Source: Smithella sp.
GTDB lineage: Bacteria; Desulfobacterota; Syntrophia; Syntrophales; Smithellaceae
Length of the DNA stretch: 64,000 nt
Assembly: GCA_018056685.1 (NCBI GenBank)
Contig: JAGPFC010000011.1
Location: forward strand, 1 to 64,000
Reading direction: 5' to 3'
A program made the translations under genes and the position numbers. The notes under the pieces were generated by a model. The model searched no databases. It was given only the letters and a program-made list of their open reading frames with translations, and was not told where the DNA came from. Positions 57,182 through 64,000 of the stretch are shown here, piece by piece (the first letter of the stretch is position 1; the number at the start of each line of letters is the position of its first letter).

Positions 57182-57580
57182 ATGAAAATTATAAAAATAT
57201 TATTGATCGTGTCATTTATTTTTCCTTTAGTATCATATGCTGACGCAAAAAAAATGCCGGTTGATAAAGTTGATAAAAAACAAAAGCAGGAAAGCATTGA
57301 TGAAAAGAGCGAGAAATTACAAAAACTGGCAGACACCCTTCTAAAAGAAAAATATTTAAAATGCATGACATCATTCGGAGACGATATTTTTTGTCAATGC
57401 TTATGTAAAAATCTTCCCGTTTTAAGTTCATTTGAGAATTATATTGCTATTGTAACGGCAACAAAAGAAGAATTGAATTACAAAAAATTTAATGATGTTG
57501 AAAAGAAAGCTATTGATCTCACCTACAAGGCAAGAAGTATTTGTGTGAATGAGGTTTTGACAAGAACGAAGAAGAAATAG
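57182..57580 (+). CDS. Small secreted protein, four-cysteine, unknown function
   Basis: 132 residues from ATG 57182 (GAGGAG 7 nt upstream; the frame opens at 57119). Signal peptide 1-22 (KIIKILLIVSFIFPLVSYADA), then a lysine/glutamate-rich helix, then CMTSFGDDIFCQCLCKN with four cysteines, and a fifth near the end. Two disulfides or a metal site are possible. Strongly AT-rich, unlike the etf operon beside it. No family recognised. Confidence 0.7.
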   Translation: MKIIKILLIVSFIFPLVSYADAKKMPVDKVDKKQKQESIDEKSEKLQKLADTLLKEKYLKCMTSFGDDIFCQCLCKNLPVLSSFENYIAIVTATKEELNYKKFNDVEKKAIDLTYKARSICVNEVLTRTKKK

Positions 57581-57699
57581 TTTATAAATCATTCCGTCAC
57601 ATTGCGTTAAATCTTTAATGATTGCAGTAGCGATCAGTTTTAAAAAATGGAAAGCAATTTTAAAATGTCGCCGTTATGATGTTTTTTGGAAGCGTGTGA

Positions 57700-58968
57700 T
57701 TAAATTAAAAAGAATAAATAAACCAGAACATTCACGAACGTTAAGGGAATGCCGATTTTAGCAAATTCAAGGAAGGAGATGCTTTCCCCTTTCTTTTCTT
57801 TTTCAGCATGCTGAATGATGATGACATTGCTTGCCGCACCAAGAATACAAAGATTACCCGCAATTGTTGATCCGGCGGCTAGCGCCATAAATTCCTTGCT
57901 ATCTGCACCCGAAGAGATCATCAAAGGCAGAAACAGCGCCACCATCGGCACATTCGATATCAGTTGGCTGATGATAACTGAAATGATCAGAATAACGGCA
58001 ACGCTGGTCATGTTCAGAGAAAGTTCGGTCATAAGATTTTGAAAAAAGCCGGACTGCCAAACACTTTCCATCAGAACAAACATGGATGCAAAAAAGACAA
58101 TGGTGAACCAGTCTATCTTCCTCAAGATATGAAACCTGTATTTTTTCTTTTTGGACATAAATCGATAAATTAATATCGGAGAGCAGCCGATAAGAGCAAT
58201 GTAGGTAAGTTTAAAATCAAAATTTACATCTGCAAAAAGATGAATGAAGGCCAGTAAAATCTTCAAAAGTATGAGAAAAATTACAAGGATTAAGGATATT
58301 CTGGCAACTCTGGAAAGCCTGATATGTGTAATTGCAACGTCGCCTGGTTGAAGATTAGTGATGTTGAAGTCTTTCTTATAAAAAAATTTAAGAAGATAAT
58401 AAGTAAGGAAAAGATTCAACATCGTCGGTATAAACAAGTGTTTTAAAAAAGTCAGAAAAGGATTTTCGATATTTCCGACCATTGCAATCAGCAAATTCTG
58501 CGGGTTGCCAATGGGACTCATGACGCTGCCGATCGTGATGGCGAACGCCAGGCAAAGTAAAAGAAGCTTTGTGGAGATATTGTTTCTTTTTGCCAGTAGA
58601 ATCATCATGGGTGTGCCGATAATAGCCAGCGTATCATTCATCAAAAAAGCTGAGCCGATTCCCATGATCAAAAGGATTGCCAGAACCAATTTATCAACGG
58701 ATTTTACTTTTCCAAAAAACTTATAGCAAAGATGGGTTAAGTAACCGGAATCTTCTATAGCCTGACCGATGATGAACATTCCAAAAAGAAAAAAAATTAC
58801 ATCAAAATTTATCGCGTGAAATGCCGCGAGCGGAGAGATTTGGCCGGTCAAGATTACCGTAATCGCTCCACCCAGCATGATCTGCCAGATTTTCATCCTG
58901 ATAGTTCCGATTTGTCTTATGGCTATGAGAAGAAAAACTGCGGCAAGAGTGATTATTGATATGTTCAT
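57700..58968 (-). CDS. SLC13/ArsB-like anion permease
   Basis: 422 residues with about ten to eleven helices. MNDTLAIIGTPMMILLAKR and GSVMSPIGNPQNLLIAMVGN near 110-170, and NVPMVALFLPLMIS...GSTIAGNLCILGAASNVII in the second half, are the inverted-repeat motifs of the ion transporter superfamily (ArsB/SLC13/YbiR). Substrate may be dicarboxylate, sulfate or arsenite; no ars genes are adjacent. Confidence 0.85.
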   Translation of the reverse strand: MNISIITLAAVFLLIAIRQIGTIRMKIWQIMLGGAITVILTGQISPLAAFHAINFDVIFFLFGMFIIGQAIEDSGYLTHLCYKFFGKVKSVDKLVLAILLIMGIGSAFLMNDTLAIIGTPMMILLAKRNNISTKLLLLCLAFAITIGSVMSPIGNPQNLLIAMVGNIENPFLTFLKHLFIPTMLNLFLTYYLLKFFYKKDFNITNLQPGDVAITHIRLSRVARISLILVIFLILLKILLAFIHLFADVNFDFKLTYIALIGCSPILIYRFMSKKKKYRFHILRKIDWFTIVFFASMFVLMESVWQSGFFQNLMTELSLNMTSVAVILIISVIISQLISNVPMVALFLPLMISSGADSKEFMALAAGSTIAGNLCILGAASNVIIIQHAEKEKKGESISFLEFAKIGIPLTFVNVLVYLFFLI

Positions 58969-59022
58969 TCCAGATTACATTTGTTTTCTTGTAAATTATT
59001 GAGATTTTTATACCGCATTAAT

Positions 59023-59530
59023 CTAAAGAAAGAAATTATTTATTTGCATTAAAGCTTCCATTATCCATTGGCAGATTTTACTCTCCGGTGGTACTTCACC
59101 GACGGAAACGATTTTTTTATTGATTACTAGGGCTGGTGACCCTAAAAGTTTATAGCTTGCAATTTCCTTAATGTCTGTTACGTGTCGCAGGCCTGCGACG
59201 ACATTCATCTCAGATAATATAGCGCACATCTTGTTCGTGTTGATCATATCGGGCGCATTACATTCCGACAACTTCGATGTTTAATCCTTCCAATGGTTCT
59301 TCGGAAAAAACCCGCATGGCAATTTTATATTCTCTCAGAAGTGCCATGCCATAAGCTTCACAGGCAGAAGATGGAATGGACTTATTGATGGCAATAGACT
59401 TCATGGGATTATTTTTTATTTCTTCATCGTTGACAATTCGCGGATTTACTTTTTTTATCGCTTGGCAAAGGCCAACAATATAAATCAGAAGGCAGTTTAT
59501 AGTGGTTTGTTTAATATTGTTCTCCGCCAT
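59023..59530 (-). pseudogene. Frameshifted small thioredoxin-like (Thioredoxin_3) gene
   Basis: Two overlapping frames. The first (59530 to 59258) ends LNIEVVGM and then stops; LNIEVVG is the first strand of Thioredoxin_3 proteins. The second, in the next frame from TTG 59271, continues SECNAPDM...HVTDIKEIASYKLLGSPALVINKKIVSVGEVP, which is the rest of that fold. A single-base change near 59260-59270 would join them. The usual CX2C active site is degenerate (C-N-A-P-D). The first 75 residues are an unrecognised N-terminal part with several cysteines. A sequencing error or real decay are both possible. Confidence 0.55.
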
Positions 59531-59660
59531 ATCAATGAAAAATTTTATTTGAATTTATTATTGGATGAAAGTTTCGTCAAGTATAATGTCTAAATTCATA
59601 AAAAGAACAAAAAACAGTAAACGATAAGTTATCAATATCACTGGTATATTATTGAAAATA

Positions 59661-59710
59661 AAACAATGTTTCAAAATGTTCTTGACAATTGAAACAATGT
59701 TTTATAGTTA
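59661..59710 (+). promoter_or_regulatory. Promoter and inverted-repeat operator of tetR-acyl-CoA synthetase operon
   Basis: AAACAATGTTTCAA (59661-59674) and TTGAAACAATGTTT (59689-59702) are inverted copies of one another with a single mismatch, separated by 14 bp. A perfect TTGACA (59682-59687) lies between them and TAGTTA (59705-59710, 17-bp spacer) or TATAGT (59703-59708) follows. A TetR dimer on the dyad would cover both promoter elements, consistent with repression of its own operon. Confidence 0.65.
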
Positions 59711-59730
59711 TTTTGACACAAATATAAAAT

Positions 59731-60348
59731 ATGAAAGATATTATGACAATAGAAAAACCAGTAATGCCAGAAAAATTAAAGGAACGACTTTATCCTGTTG
59801 TGTTGAGGCAATTTTCCGGGAAAGATTTCCACGCTGTTAACATTCGTGACATTTCTAAGGAGAGCGGAATAAGCACCGGTACCATTTATAAATATTTTTC
59901 TTCCAAGGAAGATCTTCTTTTTTCAATCATTGATGAGAAATTACTTGCGCTGGCCTCATTGTTGAGGATGCATCTTGCGGGAACAGAAGATATCCGTGAA
60001 ATGTTTAGAAAGCTTTTCTGGGTTACAATGAATTTTTTTGACAATAATCCGGATCTGGCCGTGACAGCTTTTATAACAGTTCCGTCAAAAAGCTTTATGG
60101 CCAGCAAATCATATAAAAGAGAAACTGAAGTAGATATTTTAAATGAAGTCATTGAAACAGCAAGAAAACGTGGAGCCATTCTTTCTGAACTGGAGAATCA
60201 TTATTTCGTAGATCTTTATATGATGATTACACAGAGACATATTCAAAACTGGTATGCACATGGAATGAAATGGAAACTTGCCGAAAATATAAATAACTTT
60301 TTTGATTTTTTCTGGAAGGTTATAACGCCGTTAGGGGATAAAAAATAA
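59731..60348 (+). CDS. TetR-family transcriptional regulator
   Basis: 205 residues. N-terminal HTH at about 33-58 (NIRDISKESGISTGTIYKYFSSKEDLL) with the TetR consensus; all-helical C-terminus for ligand. It sits 45 bp before the acyl-CoA synthetase gene and downstream of a clear operator, so it probably represses the pair until an acyl-CoA or related ligand binds. ATGs 59731 and 59743 are both possible starts. Confidence 0.9.
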   Translation: MKDIMTIEKPVMPEKLKERLYPVVLRQFSGKDFHAVNIRDISKESGISTGTIYKYFSSKEDLLFSIIDEKLLALASLLRMHLAGTEDIREMFRKLFWVTMNFFDNNPDLAVTAFITVPSKSFMASKSYKRETEVDILNEVIETARKRGAILSELENHYFVDLYMMITQRHIQNWYAHGMKWKLAENINNFFDFFWKVITPLGDKK

Positions 60349-60393
60349 AATTATTTTTAATATATGGAATTATCAAATACAGGGAGTCATTTC

Positions 60394-62571
60394 ATGGAAT
60401 CAATTAAAATCATAGAAGACGCAGTAAGGCAAAATAGAAATACACTGACAGAAGCGGAGGCCAAAAAATTCTTAAAATTATTCAATGTTCCTGTCGTAAA
60501 TGAGAAAATAGCAAAGAATATAAAGGAAGCGCAACAAATCGCTGAAGATATCGGCTATCCAGTCGTATTAAAAGGATTAGGAGCTCGACTGACTCATAAA
60601 ACGGAAAAGGGTTTGGTTAAATTAAATTTAAATACAAAAAAAGAAGTAAGTTCATCGGCAAAAATTATAAAAGAAGCAGCTGGTGATGATTTAGAAGGAT
60701 TTCTCATCCAGCCGATGTTGCAGGGGAAAAGGGAATTTGTAGCTGGTCTTTTTCAGGATGACCATTTTGGGCCAACAGTAATGTTTGGTTTAGGGGGCAT
60801 ATTTACAGAAGCAATTGGTGATGTCATTTTTCGTGTTGCTCCAATTGATGAAAAAGAAGCAAGAAAAATGATTGATGAATTAAATGCCCATAAACTATTG
60901 AAAGATTTTCGAGGAGAAAAAGCGCCGGATATAGACGCTTTTGTTAAAACACTTGTAGGTTTATCCAGGATTGGTATGGAAGTACCGGCTATAAAGGAGA
61001 TAGACATTAATCCACTGTTGGTTTCCGCAGATGGAAAAGTGACCGCGGTCGACGCATTAATTGTTTTAGGAAAAGCGGCAGAAAGGCAATCGCAATCACG
61101 GAATATTGATTTAAAGCATATCTGGAAATTATTTCATCCCAGATCGATTGCTTTTATAGGGGCTTCTGCGAATATCAGCAAATGGGGGCATCTTATGTAT
61201 GCTGGTGTTATAGCAGGTAAGTATCATGGAGAAGTATATCTCGTCAATGCCGCGGGAGGAGAAATTGCAGGGAGAAAGGTTTACACATCCGTAACGGAAA
61301 TTCCTGGTCCTGTTGATCTGGCGGTTGTTACTGTGCCGGCTGATAAGATTTTGTCTCTGATACCGCAGTTTGAAAAAAAAGGAATAAAAAATGTTTTAAT
61401 TATTACCTCCGGTTTTAGTGAAGTTGGCCCTGAAGGAAAGATTTTAGAAGAAGAACTGGTTGAGAAGGCACGCCAAGCTGGTATTTTAATTGTCGGACCC
61501 AATACAATGGGCATCTGTAATCCTCATATATCATTGTATTGTATCGGTTCTCATGTTCGTCCACCAGACGGTGGAACATCATTGCTTGCCCAATCAGGGA
61601 ACCTCGGTACGCAATTACTGGCATTTGCTGCGAAGGAGGATATTGGCATTAGAGCGTATTGCGGTTCAGGAAATGAAGCCATGGTTACCATTGAAGATTA
61701 TATGGATGGCTTTGAATTGGATGATAAAACGAAAAACGTTGTCCTCTATGTTGAAAGCATCAAAAATGGTCGAAGATTCTTTGAAACCGCCAAACGCATT
61801 GGTAAAAATAAACCGGTTATCGTTTTAAAAGGTGGTCGTACCAAGGCGGGTTCCAGTGCCGCAGCAAGCCATACAGGAGCAATGGCTTCTGATATTAAAG
61901 TATTTATGGCTGCTTGCAGACAGGCCGGTATCGTTCAGGCGAGAAATCCGATGGAGTTGCTCGACCTTTCCGCTGCGTTTTCATCATTGCCTTTACCCAA
62001 AGGAAACAATGTCGCCCTTTTGACTTTAGGAGGTGGATGGGGCGTTGTCGCTTCTGATTTATGTGAAGAAAATGGTTTGATTGTTCCCAAGTTATCAAAG
62101 GAAGTAATTTCAAAAATTGATAAATTACTGCCACCTTTCTGGAGTCACGCCAATCCGATTGATGTTGTCGGGGACATGAACAATGAAACATATATGAAAA
62201 TTCTGGAAGAACTTAGTCAATGGTCGGGGTGTGATGCTATAATACACATGGGTATTATCGGAAGGAGATCCATGATAAAATCCATTATGGAATCAACTGC
62301 CGCAGTAGATAGCAAGTACGATGAGGCATTTGTTCATGGCGCTTTGCAATATACAGATAGTTTTGAAAAACAGACAGTGGTGCAAACGGTAAAATTGATG
62401 GAGAGGTATAAAAAGCCGATTATAGGGGTTTATTTGTTAAGCGATAATCAAACCCAAATAATTACTGATGTAAATGGATGTAAGTATAAAGGAGTAAACT
62501 TTATCACTCCGGAGAAAGCTGTCAAAGCCCTAGCTAAGATGTGTCAATATTCCGAGTGGCTGAATAGTTGA
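60394..62571 (+). CDS. ADP-forming acyl-CoA synthetase (acetate-CoA ligase, fused)
   Basis: 725 residues from ATG 60394 (AGGGAG upstream). Residues about 10-225 are ATP-grasp_5 (FNVPVVNEK, YPVVLKGLG, EIDINPLLV); 245-380 CoA-binding Rossmann (FHPRSIAFIGASANISKWG); 380-725 succinyl-CoA-ligase-like domains, with His493 in SHTGAMASD as the expected phosphohistidine. The beta part comes before the alpha part, the reverse of many fused acetyl-CoA synthetases. The enzyme conserves a thioester as ATP, or activates acids. It follows the TetR gene and fits fatty- or aromatic-acid metabolism of a syntroph. Confidence 0.92.
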   Translation: MESIKIIEDAVRQNRNTLTEAEAKKFLKLFNVPVVNEKIAKNIKEAQQIAEDIGYPVVLKGLGARLTHKTEKGLVKLNLNTKKEVSSSAKIIKEAAGDDLEGFLIQPMLQGKREFVAGLFQDDHFGPTVMFGLGGIFTEAIGDVIFRVAPIDEKEARKMIDELNAHKLLKDFRGEKAPDIDAFVKTLVGLSRIGMEVPAIKEIDINPLLVSADGKVTAVDALIVLGKAAERQSQSRNIDLKHIWKLFHPRSIAFIGASANISKWGHLMYAGVIAGKYHGEVYLVNAAGGEIAGRKVYTSVTEIPGPVDLAVVTVPADKILSLIPQFEKKGIKNVLIITSGFSEVGPEGKILEEELVEKARQAGILIVGPNTMGICNPHISLYCIGSHVRPPDGGTSLLAQSGNLGTQLLAFAAKEDIGIRAYCGSGNEAMVTIEDYMDGFELDDKTKNVVLYVESIKNGRRFFETAKRIGKNKPVIVLKGGRTKAGSSAAASHTGAMASDIKVFMAACRQAGIVQARNPMELLDLSAAFSSLPLPKGNNVALLTLGGGWGVVASDLCEENGLIVPKLSKEVISKIDKLLPPFWSHANPIDVVGDMNNETYMKILEELSQWSGCDAIIHMGIIGRRSMIKSIMESTAAVDSKYDEAFVHGALQYTDSFEKQTVVQTVKLMERYKKPIIGVYLLSDNQTQIITDVNGCKYKGVNFITPEKAVKALAKMCQYSEWLNS

Positions 62572-62590
62572 GATCATTTTTTTTCAGAAA

Positions 62591-62606
62591 TGTTTCACGT
62601 GAAACA
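62591..62606. other. Perfect parS centromere site
   Basis: TGTTTCACGTGAAACA is an exact 16-bp palindrome identical to the ParB/Spo0J consensus of most bacteria. It lies 19 bp after the acyl-CoA synthetase stop, in an intergenic region, about 53 kb from parAB and 52 kb from the candidate origin. It is the only perfect copy I noticed in the window. Confidence 0.9.
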
Positions 62607-62704
62607 TTTTGATTGAGAAAGGCTACACCAAAATCGAATGTCAGATGATTTGAATCAATAATATTCTTGGAAACGGATATTTTTCACTCGTCGTCATCTT
62701 AAAG

Positions 62705-62736
62705 AAAAAAGGCAGGTTTAAGAAACCTGCCTTTTG
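62705..62736. terminator. Bidirectional rho-independent terminator
   Basis: Stem GGCAGGTTT (62711-62719), loop AAG, stem AAACCTGCC (62723-62731), followed by TTTT and preceded by an A-run. It lies between the convergent acyl-CoA synthetase and DegP genes and can end transcription from both. Confidence 0.9.
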
Positions 62737-62757
62737 TATTGATTGGAAATGGATCTT

Positions 62758-64000
62758 TTATTCTAAATGTAATCCGACAAAGAAATTGGAGTTACCTCGT
62801 TTGATGAGTAAGATAACATTTTTCTTTTCTACCGCTTTTGCCATTTCCGACATATATTGCTTTAATGTAGAAACCTTAACCTTGTTGACTTGAATGATTA
62901 TGTCACGAGGTTGAATGCCAACATTATCCGCAGGACTACCCTCTTCTACTTCAGTTACTATCAATCCAACTCCTTGGGCAACGTCCAGTTGCTTGGCAAG
63001 CTCTTTGGAAATTTCCTGAACATTAATACCGAAGTAAGTGCTTGATTTCTTCATCAGGGCTACTTCGGGTTTGTCCTTGCGCTCAGCAACTACAGCCGTT
63101 AGAGATATTGCCTTACCATCACGTAAAACCTTCAGAATTGCTTTTTCGCCAACATGAAGCGCGGCCGTTGTCAGAAGTAAATCGTGCGTGTCTTTAATTT
63201 GTTTTCCGTTAATTTCAGTAATAACGTCTCCTACTTTAACGCCAGCCTTATCTGCCGGATCATCTTTAAAGACGTCAGTCACCAATACGCCTTCCTTATT
63301 TTTATAATTCATGCTTTTGGCTATATCTTCTGAAATATCCTGAATGGAAACACCAAGCCATCCACGGGTTACCTTACCTTTTGTTTTCAAATCTGACAAA
63401 ATGTTTTTGGCCATATTAATGGGTATGGCAAATCCGATACCCTGCCCTTGGGCGACAATCGCTGTATTAATACCAATAACCTTCCCCTGCATATTAAATA
63501 AAGGGCCACCACTGTTTCCGGGATTGATTGATGCATCGGTCTGTATAAAATTATCATACGTACCCGCTCCAATTACACGACCTTTTGCACTGACGATGCC
63601 GGCAGTGACTGTTTGTTCCAGTCCAAACGGATTACCGATAGCAATCACCCATTCTCCAACTCTTAATATATCAGAATCACCAATTTCAACTATTGGCAAA
63701 CCATTATCCGGCTTGATTTTGATCAAAGCAATATCTGTTTTGGGATCTGTACCGATGATTTTTGCTTCATATTCTTTTCCATCAGAAATTTTTACAAGAA
63801 TTTTATCAGTATTTTCAACAACATGGTTGTTCGTGAAAATATATCCATCGTCACTGATAATAAATCCCGAGCCAAGACTTTTCTGTTTGAAATCACGTTC
63901 AGGAATGTCACCGAAAAAACGATTAAAGAAATCATCACCAAAATAGTCTTGAAATGGTGACCGGCCAAAGGGATTGCCCAAACTTCTGCCTTTTAATACC
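62758..64000 (-). CDS. DegP/HtrA-family serine protease (partial, N-terminus off right edge)
   Basis: At least 413 residues visible; the frame continues past 64000 (VLKGRS before LGNPFG), so the TTG-like codon at 63981 is not the start. Catalytic triad: His in NNHVV, Asp in KTDIALIK, Ser in GNSGGPLF. Two PDZ domains follow (WLGVSIQDIS..., YFGINVQEIS...). An N-terminal signal peptide is expected beyond the edge. It degrades or refolds misfolded envelope proteins in the periplasm. Ends after the bidirectional terminator. Confidence 0.93.
   Translation of the reverse strand, partial: VLKGRSLGNPFGRSPFQDYFGDDFFNRFFGDIPERDFKQKSLGSGFIISDDGYIFTNNHVVENTDKILVKISDGKEYEAKIIGTDPKTDIALIKIKPDNGLPIVEIGDSDILRVGEWVIAIGNPFGLEQTVTAGIVSAKGRVIGAGTYDNFIQTDASINPGNSGGPLFNMQGKVIGINTAIVAQGQGIGFAIPINMAKNILSDLKTKGKVTRGWLGVSIQDISEDIAKSMNYKNKEGVLVTDVFKDDPADKAGVKVGDVITEINGKQIKDTHDLLLTTAALHVGEKAILKVLRDGKAISLTAVVAERKDKPEVALMKKSSTYFGINVQEISKELAKQLDVAQGVGLIVTEVEEGSPADNVGIQPRDIIIQVNKVKVSTLKQYMSEMAKAVEKKNVILLIKRGNSNFFVGLHLE

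Noticed and set aside
59023-59271. Separate 82-residue thioredoxin-like gene
   Set aside because: It starts in the middle of the fold with the first strand in the neighbouring frame, so it is better read as part of a frameshifted gene.
63981-63981. DegP start at 63981
   Set aside because: The codon is TTG, the frame continues with VLKGRS, and the family requires a signal peptide upstream, beyond the window edge.

Overview
The window looks like the chromosomal origin region of a strictly anaerobic Desulfobacterota (former Deltaproteobacteria). A Syntrophales (Syntrophus/Smithella-like) host is my best guess. This is inference: it rests on an acyl-CoA dehydrogenase/Etf set, an ADP-forming acyl-CoA synthetase under a TetR regulator, a paaK-ACT pair, a modABC-FmdE group, rtcB-archease, and the absence of any respiratory or aerobic gene. 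No rRNA, tRNA or CRISPR array was seen.

Layout. 1-6130 (minus) is a surface-polysaccharide operon: a WecA/MraY-type initiating transferase, a Wzm/Wzt ABC exporter, a TupA-like ATP-grasp, a radical SAM enzyme, and a glycosyltransferase-methyltransferase fusion that runs off the left edge. 6339-17319 is the replication core: mtfA (divergent), rsmG, parA, parB, dnaA, dnaN, gyrB, gyrA. recF is missing between dnaN and gyrB. DnaA-box-like TATCAACA words recur before parA, before dnaA and in the AT-rich dnaA-dnaN gap, and a perfect 16-bp parS palindrome lies far away at 62591. 17415-23504 is an accessory block (type II restriction-modification pair, a GC-rich methyltransferase, a RelE-type toxin with its antitoxin, a P-type cation ATPase). 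It ends in a diverged copy of the promoter and first codons of the archease gene, which is intact just beyond the ATPase.

23578-37000 holds RNA repair (archease-rtcB), a Cys-rich repeat protein, a lipid A-type acyltransferase, paaK-ACT, a Nudix hydrolase, a thioredoxin with doubled zinc ribbons, YbaK, a REC-PAS-PAS-HD-GYP regulator, a DUF364 protein, FmdE and modABC. 37260-48637 holds mutM; an unexplained operon of a lysine-2,3-aminomutase-like radical SAM enzyme, two D-Ala-D-Ala-ligase-like ATP-grasps and a GNAT; then a PiT phosphate transporter pair, lysA, an ICMT-like methyltransferase, murI and a double-domain ThyX.

48657-64000 holds an MFS exporter, a TauE/SafE transporter, a decayed QueG-like gene abutting an inverted fragment of a nitronate-monooxygenase-like gene, the acyl-CoA dehydrogenase-EtfB-EtfA-NMO operon, an SLC13-like transporter, a frameshifted thioredoxin-like gene, the TetR-acyl-CoA synthetase pair with a clear operator, parS, a bidirectional terminator, and a DegP/HtrA protease cut by the right edge. 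The best candidate for an undescribed system is the KamA-like/double ATP-grasp/GNAT operon at 38573-42438. The best evidence of recent genome change is the archease duplication around the ATPase and the pseudogene junction at about 51436.
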